Shown in pieces: positions 8,763-17,079 of a DNA stretch of 64,000 bases. The DNA is from Rhodoferax sp. TH121 (GTDB lineage: Bacteria; Pseudomonadota; Gammaproteobacteria; Burkholderiales; Burkholderiaceae_C), in NCBI RefSeq assembly GCF_002251855.1, contig NZ_NOXW01000021.1, positions 310,001 through 374,000 of the forward strand, written 5' to 3'. A model generated the notes under the pieces. The model did not search any database. It was not told the DNA's origin and saw only the letters and a program-made list of their open reading frames with translations. A program made the position numbers and the translations under genes. How positions within the stretch are numbered: position 1 is the stretch's first letter; the number at the start of each line of letters is the position of its first letter.

Positions 8763-8785
8763 GTAGGACAGTTCCGACACGCCTA
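8763..8785. promoter_or_regulatory. Possible operator GTAGGACA-type, copy A
   Basis: GTAGGACA at 8763-8770 is followed by an imperfect CCTAGG half at 8782-8787. The same octamer occurs in a better dyad at 11312-11329. It lies upstream of the BON gene and overlaps the end of the kinase gene. It is a weak, inferred site. Confidence 0.25.
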
Positions 8786-10138
8786 GGCTACGGGCGCTGT
8801 GTGCTCGGGAAGGCGTGCCAGAATCTGTGTGCCTTGCCCTGGGTGGGACTGCAAGTGCAGGCTGCCGCCTTCTGCGCTGACCCGAAAACGCATGCCCACC
8901 AGCCCATAGGCGGAGCTGGGCTTGGCCGCGGTGTCAAAGCCCACGCCGTCGTCACGCACCGATACCTCCACCTGGCCGACGTGCGGGCATAGCGTGATCC
9001 AGACATTGCGTGCTTGTGCGTATTTGGTGATGTTGGTGATCGCCTCTTGCACCAGGCGGTACACCACCAGCTCGGCCGATGGGCGCAGCGCCACCGGCTC
9101 CAGCTGGCAATGCACAGCCACGCCCGATTGGGCCGCATACTCCCGCGCCAAAATTTCCAGTGCGGCCACCAAGCCCAAGTTGCTTAGCGAAGAAGGCCGC
9201 AGATCTTCGATGATGCTGCGCCCCAGCGCAATGCCGCTGTTAAGCGTGCCCACCAGGTGGGCCAGCAACTCCAGCGCTTCAGGTGCCGTGCTGGCCAGAC
9301 GGGATTTGATGCGTGCCGCGTCCAGCTTGGCCGAGGTCAGCAGTGAACCCAGCTCATCGTGCAGGTTGCGCGCCAGACGTTGGCGCTCGTCCTCCCGGGT
9401 GGTCTGTAAATGCTGCGCCAGCGCAATCAGCTCGGCCGTGCGGTGGCTCACTTCCACTTCCAGACGGTCACGCTCCAGCTGCACCACTCGCTGCAGTTCC
9501 GCTTGCTGCCGCTTCAACACCTGAGACTGGCGCAAGTAGAAAAACAGCGCCAACAAGCTCAGTGCACTCAGCAGCGCCACGCCAAACCGCCCCAGCGCCA
9601 ACGTGCGGTCCAGCTCGGCGCGGCTGGCGCTGACCGCTCTGGTTTGGTATTCCAACAACTCGGCACTGGTGGCGCGGATGGCATCCATCTTCTCGCGGCC
9701 AATGTCGGTCATCAGGATTTCCTGCCCGGCCTTCCCACGGCCTTCTTCGTAGAGCTGCAGCGTCAGCGCCAGCTCAGACAGCTTGGTTTCCGTCAGAGTG
9801 TGCAGGCGCTGCAGAAGGGCTTGCGATTCAGGGTCGGTGCCATAGTAGGCGTCCAGCACGCGGTAGGCCTCGTCGATACGCAGCAAGGCCTGGGCATAGG
9901 GCTCCAGGTATTCCTTGCGCCGCGTGAGCAGGTAGCCGCGCTGGCCGGTTTCGGCGTCCAGCATGCTGCGCTCGAGCACCTGGATCTGGGTTCGGGCAGC
10001 CCCCATGTCGGTGAGCTCTCGCAAGGTGCCGGCCGAACGCCAGTACGAGGCCTCGCTGATGAAGAGCACCGCTGCAGCCGCTGCCAAGGCCAGGGCCATG
10101 ACCAGCGGGGGGCGTTGAAAAAAGGGCGGTGTTGTCAT
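8783..10138 (-). CDS. CHASE3-domain sensor histidine kinase (NarX/DegS-type)
   Basis: A 451-residue membrane sensor kinase. A transmembrane helix at about residues 11-30 is followed by a CHASE3 periplasmic domain (about 35-175, with the characteristic ETGQRGYLLT) and a second helix at about 183-201. A coiled-coil leads to a HisKA_3 dimerisation domain, in which the phosphoacceptor is His260 in LARNLHDELGS. The HATPase_c domain includes ITNITKYAQA, DDGVGFD and YGLVGM. HisKA_3 kinases pair with LuxR/NarL regulators, and one is encoded divergently 56 bp away (10195). The signal sensed is unknown. A stand-alone receiver gene also lies nearby. Confidence 0.93.
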   Translation of the reverse strand: MTTPPFFQRPPLVMALALAAAAAVLFISEASYWRSAGTLRELTDMGAARTQIQVLERSMLDAETGQRGYLLTRRKEYLEPYAQALLRIDEAYRVLDAYYGTDPESQALLQRLHTLTETKLSELALTLQLYEEGRGKAGQEILMTDIGREKMDAIRATSAELLEYQTRAVSASRAELDRTLALGRFGVALLSALSLLALFFYLRQSQVLKRQQAELQRVVQLERDRLEVEVSHRTAELIALAQHLQTTREDERQRLARNLHDELGSLLTSAKLDAARIKSRLASTAPEALELLAHLVGTLNSGIALGRSIIEDLRPSSLSNLGLVAALEILAREYAAQSGVAVHCQLEPVALRPSAELVVYRLVQEAITNITKYAQARNVWITLCPHVGQVEVSVRDDGVGFDTAAKPSSAYGLVGMRFRVSAEGGSLHLQSHPGQGTQILARLPEHTAPVA

Positions 10139-10194
10139 GTGCCAAGTGTGCGGCGAAGTGTGGGATCATGCCGCATGAACTTGTTGCTGCACCC

Positions 10195-10827
10195 ATGATC
10201 CGTATTGCTATTGTTGACGACCATGCCATGGTGCGCGCCGGGCTGCGTCAGTTTTTTGCAGACCAGCCGGACTTTCAGGTCGTGGCCGAGGCGGGAAACG
10301 GCCGCGAGGCGCTGGACATCGTGCGCCAAGGCGAGGTGGACGTGATGGTGATGGACATTGCCATGCCCGACCACAGCGGGGTGGACGCGCTGGTGGCCAT
10401 CAAGGCACGTGCCCCCGATCTGCCGGTGTTGATCCTGAGCGGCTTTGCTGAGGTGCATTACGCCACCACCTTGTTGCGTCAGGGCGCCAGCGGCTACCTC
10501 AACAAGGACTGCGACCCCGAGGACATCGTCCAGGCCATCCGCACCGTGCACCGTGGGCGCAAATACATCACCCCTGGCGTGGCCGAACTGCTGGCAGAAG
10601 GGCTGAGCGAGGACAGTGACAAACCGCTGCACACCCAGCTCTCCGAGCGCGAGCTGCAGGTCTTTCTGCGCCTGGCGCGGGGCGAGACCGTGGGCCACAT
10701 TGCCACCAGCATGTCGCTGAGCGTAAAGACTGTCAGCACCTACCGCACCCGTGTGATGGAGAAAATGCGCCTGGAGTCCAACAGCGACCTGACCTACTAC
10801 GGCCTCAAGAACGGACTGATTCAGTAG
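10195..10827 (+). CDS. NarL/FixJ-family response regulator
   Basis: A 210-residue two-domain regulator. The receiver has acidic residues in IVDDHAMVR, phosphoacceptor Asp54 in VMDIAMPDHSG, a Ser in LILSGF and Lys in YLNKDCDPE. A LuxR-type HTH occupies about residues 145-207, with LSERELQVFLRLARGETVG and SVKTVSTYRTRVMEKM. It is probably the partner of the divergent HisKA_3 kinase at 8783-10138. The ATG at 10195 gives the usual MIRIAIVDDH start; ATG 10168 or TTG/ATG 10129 would add 9 or 22 residues. Confidence 0.93.
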   Translation: MIRIAIVDDHAMVRAGLRQFFADQPDFQVVAEAGNGREALDIVRQGEVDVMVMDIAMPDHSGVDALVAIKARAPDLPVLILSGFAEVHYATTLLRQGASGYLNKDCDPEDIVQAIRTVHRGRKYITPGVAELLAEGLSEDSDKPLHTQLSERELQVFLRLARGETVGHIATSMSLSVKTVSTYRTRVMEKMRLESNSDLTYYGLKNGLIQ

Positions 10828-10832
10828 CCCCA

Positions 10833-11234
10833 TCAGGCAATGACTGTGTCAGCCCTTGCCGCACCGGCCAGAGTTTGGCAGTACAAGATCAGCGCCTCGA
10901 TTTCGGTGGATTTGTCGAACACGCGCTGCGCCCCCAGCGCCAGGCAGGTGCTGCGCATGTCGGCCGTTGCGTAGTTGCTTAGCACCACCATGGGCCGCTG
11001 CGGCCAGCGCTGGCGGCCTGCCCGCAGCACCCCCAGCCCTGAGCCGCTGCGCAGGAAGATGTCCACGATGACCAAGTCCGCCCCATGGGTGGGCTGTGCG
11101 AGCCAGTGCAGGGCCGCCTGCTCGTCCTCTGCAACACCCACCACCATTACCGGGGCAAGCTCTTGCAGCGTGGCAATCAGGCTGTGCTGAATAACTGGGC
11201 TGTCCTCGACAAGAAAGGTGCTGAGCGCAGGCAT
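10833..11234 (-). CDS. Stand-alone receiver-domain response regulator
   Basis: A 133-residue protein consisting of a single receiver domain with acidic pair ED (residues 10-11), phosphoacceptor Asp58 in VIVDIFLRSGSG, a Ser in VVLSNYA and Lys in VFDKSTE. No output domain is present, so it probably acts through protein contact, perhaps as a phosphate sink or modulator of the neighbouring kinase/regulator pair. The stop lies 5 bp from the stop of the convergent NarL-type gene. The ATG at 11234 gives the compact receiver; a longer frame to 11321 adds 29 residues unlike the family. Confidence 0.85.
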   Translation of the reverse strand: MPALSTFLVEDSPVIQHSLIATLQELAPVMVVGVAEDEQAALHWLAQPTHGADLVIVDIFLRSGSGLGVLRAGRQRWPQRPMVVLSNYATADMRSTCLALGAQRVFDKSTEIEALILYCQTLAGAARADTVIA

Positions 11235-11311
11235 GGCGGGGTGTAGAGCGTATCTGTTGACAGTGTGCCTGCAAACCCGATGGTCGGCCATGGGCCACCA
11301 ACCCGACTGCG

Positions 11312-11329
11312 TGTAGGACAAGACCTACA
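11312..11329. promoter_or_regulatory. Inverted repeat TGTAGG-N6-CCTACA
   Basis: TGTAGGACAAGACCTACA is a perfect 6-bp dyad located about 95 bp upstream of the glycine-zipper lipoprotein gene and about 80 bp upstream of the receiver gene start. It shares GTAGGACA with the site at 8763, both flanking the two-component cluster, so it is a candidate binding site for the NarL-type regulator. Function is inferred. Confidence 0.4.
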
Positions 11330-11422
11330 GCCGTTTGCGGTGCTGTCTGCTACCCGCCGCAAGGGCGCGTGCAGATACTGCAGGCATCAGATTCTGCTGA
11401 TGCTTCATAACAAGGTCGTTCC

Positions 11423-11641
11423 ATGAAAAAAACATCCATCTCTCTGCGCGGCACTGCTGTTGTGCTGGCACTTTTGGTCCTCAGCGGTTGCGCGGGCATG
11501 ACCACGCGTGAGAAAAACACCGCTGTGGGCGCCGCCATCGGCGGCGTGGCGGGCAACATCATTGGCGGCGGTAGCGTGCTGGGCACGGCAGCCGGTGCGG
11601 CTGCGGGCGGCGTCATTGGCCACCAGTCCACCAAGAAGTAA
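11423..11641 (+). CDS. Small glycine-zipper lipoprotein
   Basis: A 72-residue protein with an N-terminal lipoprotein signal (VLALLVLSGC, lipidated Cys at about residue 23). A glycine-zipper segment follows (GAAIGGVAGNIIGGG and GTAAGAAAGGVIG, about residues 36-66). Such YMGG/glycine-zipper 2TM lipoproteins sit in the outer membrane or periplasm and are often osmotic-stress or envelope proteins. The short length is normal for the family. It is transcribed toward and 2 bp from the convergent folA stop. The upstream region (11235-11422) contains the dyad described at 11312. Function is not known beyond the family. Confidence 0.85.
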   Translation: MKKTSISLRGTAVVLALLVLSGCAGMTTREKNTAVGAAIGGVAGNIIGGGSVLGTAAGAAAGGVIGHQSTKK

Positions 11642-11642
11642 C

Positions 11643-12131
11643 TCAGCCGCGGGTGTAGGTCACAAAGCTGAAAGCCAGCCCGCTGGCCGCCAACTGGTGG
11701 TCGCGGGCGCTTTCTTTCCAGGCCGGGCCCAGCGTGGGGGCAAACGCGTCGCCCGCAAAGTCCTGTTCAATCTCGGTCACCACCGCAGTGCTGGCCAGCG
11801 GCTCCGCCAGCGCATACAGCTGGGCACCGCCAATCACCCACACATCGCTTGATTGCTCGCAAAGTTGTAGCGCTTCACGCAGATTCAGTGCGGTCTGAGC
11901 GCCTGTTTCGTGCCAATTAGGCTGTCGCGTCACCACAATGTTGGTGCGCCCCGGAAGCGGGCGAAACTTGGGTGGCAGCGAGTCCCAAGTCTTGCGTCCC
12001 ATGATCACCGGGCAGCCCAGTGTGGTGCGCTTGAAGTGGGCCAGGTCTTCGGGCAAATGCCAGGGCAGGGTGCCGTTGATGCCAATCACGCCGTTGGCAG
12101 CGCGGGCATAGATCAGGTGCAGACGGGGCAT
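11643..12131 (-). CDS. folA: Dihydrofolate reductase
   Basis: Reduces dihydrofolate to tetrahydrofolate with NADPH, closing the thymidylate cycle. It has 162 residues. Motifs include the start LHLIYARAANGVIG, the Trp/substrate loop LPWHLPEDLAHFKR with the catalytic acid Glu, the NADPH site GRKTWDSLP and PLPGRTNIVVTRQ, and VIGGAQLYA. It lies 5 bp downstream of thyA on the same strand, the standard thyA-folA operon. The ATG at 12131 is chosen because it starts the known N-terminus; an upstream frame overlaps the end of thyA. Confidence 0.96.
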   Translation of the reverse strand: MPRLHLIYARAANGVIGINGTLPWHLPEDLAHFKRTTLGCPVIMGRKTWDSLPPKFRPLPGRTNIVVTRQPNWHETGAQTALNLREALQLCEQSSDVWVIGGAQLYALAEPLASTAVVTEIEQDFAGDAFAPTLGPAWKESARDHQLAASGLAFSFVTYTRG

Positions 12132-12136
12132 GCCGC

Positions 12137-12985
12137 TTACACCGCCACCGGTGCCTTGATGGCGGGGTGGCACTCGTAGCCTTGCACCTCAAAGTCTTCA
12201 AACTGGTAGTCGAAAATGCTCTCGGGTTTGCGCTTGATGTGCAGGGTGGGGTAGGCCATGGGCGCGCGGCTCAGCTGTAGCTCCACCTGTTCGGTGTGGT
12301 TGCTGTAGATGTGGCAGTCGCCGCCGGTCCAGATGAAATCGCCCACGTCCAAGTCGCATTGCTGGGCCACCATGTGGGTTAGCAGCGCGTAGCTGGCAAT
12401 GTTGAAGGGCACGCCCAAAAAGATGTCGGCGCTGCGCTGGTAGAGCTGGCAGCTCAAACGGCCCTTGCCGCCCGGCTCGGTGGCGGGTGCCACATAGAAC
12501 TGGAAGAAGGCGTGGCAAGGCATCAGCGCCATCTTGTTGAGCTCGGCCACGTTCCAGGCGCTCACGATGATGCGGCGGCTGTCGGGGTTGCTCTTCAGGG
12601 TCTTGATGACATCGGCAATCTGGTCGATGTGGCCGCCGTCTGGTGTGGGCCAGCTGCGCCACTGAACGCCGTACACCGGCCCCAGGTCGCCGGTTTCGGG
12701 GTTGGCCCATTCGTCCCAGATGGTGACGCCACGTTCTTTGAGCCAGTTGTTGTTGCTGGAGCCGGTCAGGAACCACAGCAGCTCCTGGATGATGGAGCGC
12801 AGGTGCACTTTTTTGGTCGTGACCAGCGGGAAGCCTTCGTTCAAATCGAAGCGCATCTGGTAGCCAAACACACTCTTCGTGCCAGTGCCGGTGCGGTCGG
12901 CCTTGAACACACCCGTGGTGTGCACATGGCGCATGAAGTCTTCGTACTGGCTGCGCACGGGGCGGAGTGAGGTGGTGCTGGTCAT
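12137..12985 (-). CDS. thyA: Thymidylate synthase
   Basis: Methylates dUMP to dTMP using methylene-tetrahydrofolate. It has 282 residues. The N-terminal [18 protein letters not shown], the [15 protein letters not shown] and IWDEWA segments, the catalytic Cys in [30 protein letters not shown] and the dUMP-binding [10 protein letters not shown] are all present. It is shorter than longer ThyA forms with inserts but slightly longer than E. coli ThyA (264). It is the first gene of a two-gene operon with folA 5 bp downstream. Confidence 0.97.
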   Translation of the reverse strand: MTSTTSLRPVRSQYEDFMRHVHTTGVFKADRTGTGTKSVFGYQMRFDLNEGFPLVTTKKVHLRSIIQELLWFLTGSSNNNWLKERGVTIWDEWANPETGDLGPVYGVQWRSWPTPDGGHIDQIADVIKTLKSNPDSRRIIVSAWNVAELNKMALMPCHAFFQFYVAPATEPGGKGRLSCQLYQRSADIFLGVPFNIASYALLTHMVAQQCDLDVGDFIWTGGDCHIYSNHTEQVELQLSRAPMAYPTLHIKRKPESIFDYQFEDFEVQGYECHPAIKAPVAV

Positions 12986-13022
12986 GGGCGGAATTTTAGT
13001 GGTCTGTGCGCGAGGGCGAATG

Positions 13023-14180
13023 TCAGGTCATGCGGTCCAGCGTCGAGGCCAGTACCAGCAGCGCCAGCAGGATGAGCACCACCACCGGCATCACCGCCCC
13101 CAGCCCGGCCCAGGTGGCCAGCAGGCCGAAGGCTGCGGGAATGATGGAGCCGCCTACGTAGGAAAAGGTCATTTGCCGGCCGATGACGGTGCGTGCCACA
13201 TCGTCGGGAAAACGGCGCGCAGTCTCATGCATCAGGGATGGGAACACCGGCGCGCAGCCCAGGCCCATGAGTACGAGGCCGACGCTGGCCGCACCGCCAA
13301 ACACGGCGGGCAAGGCAAACACCAAAGCGCCCGCGCTGGCCACTGCAATCCCCAGTCGCACCAGCCGGCGGTTGCCCAGACGGTTGGCAATCAGCCCCAC
13401 GGCAAAGCGCCCGGCGGTGATGGAGCCAAAGTAGACCGACACCCAGACTCCCGCCTGGGCTTGCGTGAGGCCACGGTCGGTGACCAAGATGCTGGCTGCC
13501 CACAGGCCGGTGCCCATTTCGGCGGCTACGTAAAACAAAAACAGTGTGGGCGCCAACCAAGTGGCGAGCGGGCGCACCGGTTTGAAGGTGGCCGTGCCAT
13601 GGGCGTCTTCTCCTGCGGGCGGCTTGGAGTGTTCTTTGGCCCAGAGGGCCAGCGTGGCAAACAGCACCACGGCCAGCGTCAGCTGCATCAGGCCAATGCT
13701 GCGCACGCCCAGTGCCCAGCCACCACTGCTGGCCAATGCCAGACCCATGATCAGCGGGCCGGTGGTGGCGCCCACCCCCCAGAAGCCGTGCAGCCAGTTC
13801 ATGTGGCGCGAGGAGTAGTGCGCCGCCACAAAGTGGTTCAGGCTGGCGTCCACCGCGCCTGCGCCCAGACCCAGCGGCACCCCCAGCGCCACCAGCCAGC
13901 CAAACGATGGCGCTATCGAGAATCCCAGCAGCGCGAGCGCTGTCATCAGGCAGCTGGCGGCCACCACCGCACCGGTGCCCACGCGCTTGGCAATGACCCC
14001 TGCAAAGTAGCTGGCCGTGGCTGAGCTGATGGTCATGGCGATGGTGATGGCGCCCACCGCTGCCAGGGGCTGGCCCATGTCGGCCCGAATGGCGGGCCAG
14101 GCCACGCCCAGAATGCCGTCCGGCAAGCCCAGGCTGATGAAGGACACATACACAATGCCCAGAAGAATGAGGTGCGCCAC
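13023..14180 (-). CDS. MFS transporter
   Basis: A 385-residue major facilitator with about 12 hydrophobic segments. The N-terminal half shows [15 protein letters not shown] and [11 protein letters not shown] near the TM2-TM3 loop, and the C-terminal half repeats the pattern ([15 protein letters not shown]). Substrate cannot be assigned. A GTG at 14180, preceded by AGGA 8-10 nt upstream, starts the membrane region directly. The same frame stays open to 14708, but the extension is antisense to the FAD oxidase and includes repeat copy 2. It sits 37 bp downstream of thyA's start on the same strand as a separate unit. Confidence 0.85.
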   Translation of the reverse strand: MAHLILLGIVYVSFISLGLPDGILGVAWPAIRADMGQPLAAVGAITIAMTISSATASYFAGVIAKRVGTGAVVAASCLMTALALLGFSIAPSFGWLVALGVPLGLGAGAVDASLNHFVAAHYSSRHMNWLHGFWGVGATTGPLIMGLALASSGGWALGVRSIGLMQLTLAVVLFATLALWAKEHSKPPAGEDAHGTATFKPVRPLATWLAPTLFLFYVAAEMGTGLWAASILVTDRGLTQAQAGVWVSVYFGSITAGRFAVGLIANRLGNRRLVRLGIAVASAGALVFALPAVFGGAASVGLVLMGLGCAPVFPSLMHETARRFPDDVARTVIGRQMTFSYVGGSIIPAAFGLLATWAGLGAVMPVVVLILLALLVLASTLDRMT

Positions 14181-14255
14181 GGCAGATTCCTGAATGCGAA
14201 GTTGATGGAGAGGGGTGATTTTTATGCCAAATATGACCCAAGACCCCGTGTTATT

Positions 14256-14283
14256 TGCGCAAGCAGCTACTCTATTGATAGCA
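14256..14283 (+). repeat. 28-nt dispersed repeat, copy 2 (supplies a stop codon)
   Basis: Core tgcgcaagcagctactctat then tgatagca. The flank from about 14215 (ATGCCAAATATGACCC...) also resembles other copies. On the minus strand it encodes the last residues and the TAG stop (14267-14269) of the FAD-linked oxidase. Confidence 0.85.
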
Positions 14284-15691
14284 CTCTTCCTGGATTCATC
14301 AGATTTTTCGGATCTAGCGCGCCCTTGATGGCGCGCATGGCGTTCAGGGCGACCGGCGATTTGTGGTGCGCCAGCTTCTCGCGTTTGAGGCTGCCAATGC
14401 CGTGCTCCGCAGAAATCGATCCGTTGTAGCGGTCCACCACTTCGTACACCAGCGCATTGATCGGACCTTCCTGGTCGCGCAAGAAGGCTTCGGCATCCGC
14501 TCCTTCCGGGGCCTGCACGTTGTAGTGCAGGTTGCCGTCGCCCAGGTGGCCGTAGTTCACCAGCCGCACACCGGGGAAGTGCTGCGCCAGCAGGGCGTCC
14601 ACCTCCGTCACAAAAGCCGGAATGCGTGACACGGCAATCGAGATGTCGTGTTTGATGTTCAGGCCCTCTTGGGCCTGCGCCAGCGGAATGCTCTCGCGGA
14701 TGTGCCACAGCGCGCGCGCCTGGGCAATGTTTTCGGCCACCACGGCGTCCAGCACGCAGCCTTGCTCCAATGCGGCTTCGAGCAGGCGCTCGAACTGTTC
14801 GCGGGCGTGGCTTTCGGATTCGTGGTCGGAGTTTTCGAGGACGACACAGTAGGGTGACAAGCCGCCAAACGGCACGTTCTGCTGCGGAAAGTGTTTGCGC
14901 ACCAGGCTGAGCGCAAACTCGCCCATCACTTCAAAGCCGGTCAAGCCCGCGTTTAGGTACTGGTGTGCCAGGCCCAGCAGCTCCACGGCTGCATCCAGCG
15001 AGGGCACGGCGGCAAACGCAGTGAGCTGGGCGGCGGGCAGGGGGTACATGCGCAGCGTGGCCGCGGTGATCACGCCCAGCGTACCTTCGGAGCCTATGAA
15101 CAGGTGGCGCAGGTCGTAGCCGGTGTTGTCCTTGCGCAGGCCGGTCAGGCCGCTCCAGACCTCGCCCTGCGCCGTCACCACCTCCAGGCCCAGGCACAGC
15201 TCGCGCGTGTTGCCATAGCGCACCACCTGCGTGCCGCCCGCGTTGGTGGCCAGGTTGCCGCCTATGGTGCAGCTGCCCTCGGCGGCCAGGCTCAGGGGGA
15301 ACAAAAAGCCTTCCTTCTCGCACGCCTCTTGCAGCGTCTGCAGCACGCAGCCCGCTTCCACGGTGACCGTGAGGTTGGCCGCGTCGATGGTGCGGATGCG
15401 GTTCAGGCGTTGCAGGCTCAGCAGCACCTGGGTACCGGATGCATCGGGGATGGAGCCCACCACCATACCAGTGTTGCCACCCTGAGGCACCAGGCTCACG
15501 CCGGCCGCCGCGCAGGCTTGCACCACAGCGGCCACTTCGTCGGTGCTGCCGGGGCGCACCACGGCCAGGGCGCGGCCGCGCTCGCGTTTGCGCCAGTCTT
15601 GCTCAAAGGCGGTGAGGTCGCCGTCGGTGAGTACATGGGCGTCGCCCACCAGGGTACGCAGCGTGGCGCGCAGGGTTTCGGTGTCGGTCAT
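14267..15691 (-). CDS. FAD-binding oxidoreductase (D-2-hydroxyacid dehydrogenase-like)
   Basis: A 474-residue flavoprotein of the GlcD/D-2-hydroxyglutarate dehydrogenase family, oxidising a D-2-hydroxy acid. The PCMH FAD-binding domain has VVRPGSTDEVAAVVQAC and PQGGNTGMVVGS near residues 45-85. The FAD-oxidase C-terminal domain includes YGHLGDGNLHYNV and ISAEHGIGSLKREKL, ending in DPKNLMNPGRVLSIE. The last residues LSIE and the TAG stop come from repeat copy 2. The exact substrate is unknown. The start overlaps the stop of the DUF2069 gene (ATGA), suggesting an operon. Confidence 0.9.
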   Translation of the reverse strand: MTDTETLRATLRTLVGDAHVLTDGDLTAFEQDWRKRERGRALAVVRPGSTDEVAAVVQACAAAGVSLVPQGGNTGMVVGSIPDASGTQVLLSLQRLNRIRTIDAANLTVTVEAGCVLQTLQEACEKEGFLFPLSLAAEGSCTIGGNLATNAGGTQVVRYGNTRELCLGLEVVTAQGEVWSGLTGLRKDNTGYDLRHLFIGSEGTLGVITAATLRMYPLPAAQLTAFAAVPSLDAAVELLGLAHQYLNAGLTGFEVMGEFALSLVRKHFPQQNVPFGGLSPYCVVLENSDHESESHAREQFERLLEAALEQGCVLDAVVAENIAQARALWHIRESIPLAQAQEGLNIKHDISIAVSRIPAFVTEVDALLAQHFPGVRLVNYGHLGDGNLHYNVQAPEGADAEAFLRDQEGPINALVYEVVDRYNGSISAEHGIGSLKREKLAHHKSPVALNAMRAIKGALDPKNLMNPGRVLSIE

Positions 15692-16104
15692 GGGGCAGTG
15701 CGGGTCGTCGGTTCGTCAGGGGTTGCAGCCTGCTTGGCGTGCTTTAGGCGCAGGCGGATGTGGGCGGTGCACGCTACAAACAGCACGATGCACAGCAGCA
15801 CCTCCAGCAGGGCCAGCCAGTTGCCGGGCGCCTTGTCGCTCCAGGCGCGCACCACGCCTTCGGTGAAATACAGCCACACCATCAGGCTGACCCAGCGGTA
15901 GGTGTACATGCGGTTTTTGAGCATGCCCGCCAGCGGAATACACAGGGGCAGCACCTTGATGGCCAAGGTGCCGCTGCCGGTGGGGGCCAGCCACAGCTCC
16001 CACAGCAGGCCCAGCAGAATCAGGCCCAGCGTACTGGCGACGGCCACCCAGCGGCTGAGCTGCACGGTGTGGGAAGAAGAGGGGGTGGGGGGAGTAGCTT
16101 GCAT
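15688..16104 (-). CDS. DUF2069 membrane protein
   Basis: A 138-residue integral membrane protein of the DUF2069 family with about four hydrophobic helices (near residues 20-38, 48-60, 68-82 and 92-115). It has the typical KNRMYTYRWVSLMVWLYFTEG motif. Function is unknown in the family. It is the first gene of a small unit with the FAD oxidase, with 4-nt overlap. The ATG at 16104 is the first in-frame start and gives a normal length. Confidence 0.85.
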   Translation of the reverse strand: MQATPPTPSSSHTVQLSRWVAVASTLGLILLGLLWELWLAPTGSGTLAIKVLPLCIPLAGMLKNRMYTYRWVSLMVWLYFTEGVVRAWSDKAPGNWLALLEVLLCIVLFVACTAHIRLRLKHAKQAATPDEPTTRTAP

Positions 16105-16250
16105 AGGTTAGCCGCGTAGCTTAAAACAAATGCTGGTGCCGGGCGGCCCCGCCGGCTTCATGCCCCGGCAGGGGGCCGGTTTTCCCCTCTTGCTGGCGGG
16201 CAGCGATAGGAATAGGCTGGGCCTGCCCCTTGGGCGCTGGGAGTATGGCG

Positions 16251-17042
16251 ATGGCAGCAAACCTTCTGCGGTGGTTGGCATTCGGTGGCTTGTGGCTGGG
16301 TGTCTGCGCGGGGGCGCAGGCACAGTGCAACCGCGTGATCGTTACAGCCGACCCGTCTTACCCGCCCATGCACTGGTACGACGGGGAAACGCTGCAGGGC
16401 GCCAGCATCGAGATTGCCAAACGCGTGTTGACCGACCTCGGCATCGCCTACGAGGTGCGCTACCAGGGGCCGTTTCCGCGCATCATGACCCTGGCCGAGC
16501 GTGGCGAGGTGGACATGGTGGCCACCCTGAAGAAAACGCCCGAGCGTGAGGTGTTTTTGCTCTACCCCAAGACGCCTGCGCTCTCCAACCCGGTGGCGGT
16601 ATTCGGCTTTCGCGAGCATCCGTTTGAATACAAAGACCGCGTGGACCTGGTGGGCCTGCGCGGCGGCATTACCCGGGGCAATGTGTTTGGCAGCGGGGTA
16701 GACGAGTACCTGCGTGAGCGCCTGAACATCCAGGAGTCCAACAGCCCAGAAAGCAACTTTGACAAACTTGCGCTGGGGCGGCTCGATTACTTCATCACCG
16801 GCTACTACACCGGCATGGCGCTGCTGCTTAAGCGGGGCGACGAGGAGCGCTTTGTGGTGAAAACCCCGTTTTTGACCGACACGCCCAACTACTTGGTGCT
16901 CACCCGCAACGGCAAATGCGCCGACAAGCTGGAGCAAATCGACGCCCGCCTGGCGCTGCTCAAAAAGAATGGCGTGCTGGAGGAGTTGATCCGCAAGAGC
17001 TTCCAGAAATGGAAGGCCCAGCCCACGCTGGTCGAGCGCTAG
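16251..17042 (+). CDS. Amino-acid ABC transporter substrate-binding-like protein
   Basis: A 263-residue protein with a signal peptide (LRWLAFGGLWLGVCAGAQA, about residues 4-23) and a SBP_bac_3 fold. Family cues are TADPSYPPMHWYDGE, IEIAKRVLTDLG, GEVDMVATLKKT and FDKLALGRLDYFITG. No permease or ATPase gene is adjacent, so it may be an orphan binding protein or act in sensing. The ATG at 16251 is used because the GGGAG at 16239-16243 is 7 nt upstream; ATG 16245 is too close. Ligand is unknown, though polar amino acids are typical. Confidence 0.8.
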   Translation: MAANLLRWLAFGGLWLGVCAGAQAQCNRVIVTADPSYPPMHWYDGETLQGASIEIAKRVLTDLGIAYEVRYQGPFPRIMTLAERGEVDMVATLKKTPEREVFLLYPKTPALSNPVAVFGFREHPFEYKDRVDLVGLRGGITRGNVFGSGVDEYLRERLNIQESNSPESNFDKLALGRLDYFITGYYTGMALLLKRGDEERFVVKTPFLTDTPNYLVLTRNGKCADKLEQIDARLALLKKNGVLEELIRKSFQKWKAQPTLVER

Positions 17043-17079
17043 CCGCTGCCCCTGCGGTGGCTGGTGGCATCATTGGCGG

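Noticed and set aside
12160..12180. TGGCACTCGTAGCCTTGCA as a sigma-54 promoter
   Set aside because: The GG-to-GC spacing is 13 or 14 bp rather than 10 and it lies inside thyA.
13023..14708. MFS gene extended to 561 residues
   Set aside because: The extra residues lie antisense to the FAD oxidase and cross repeat copy 2; the GTG at 14180 starts the membrane domain directly.
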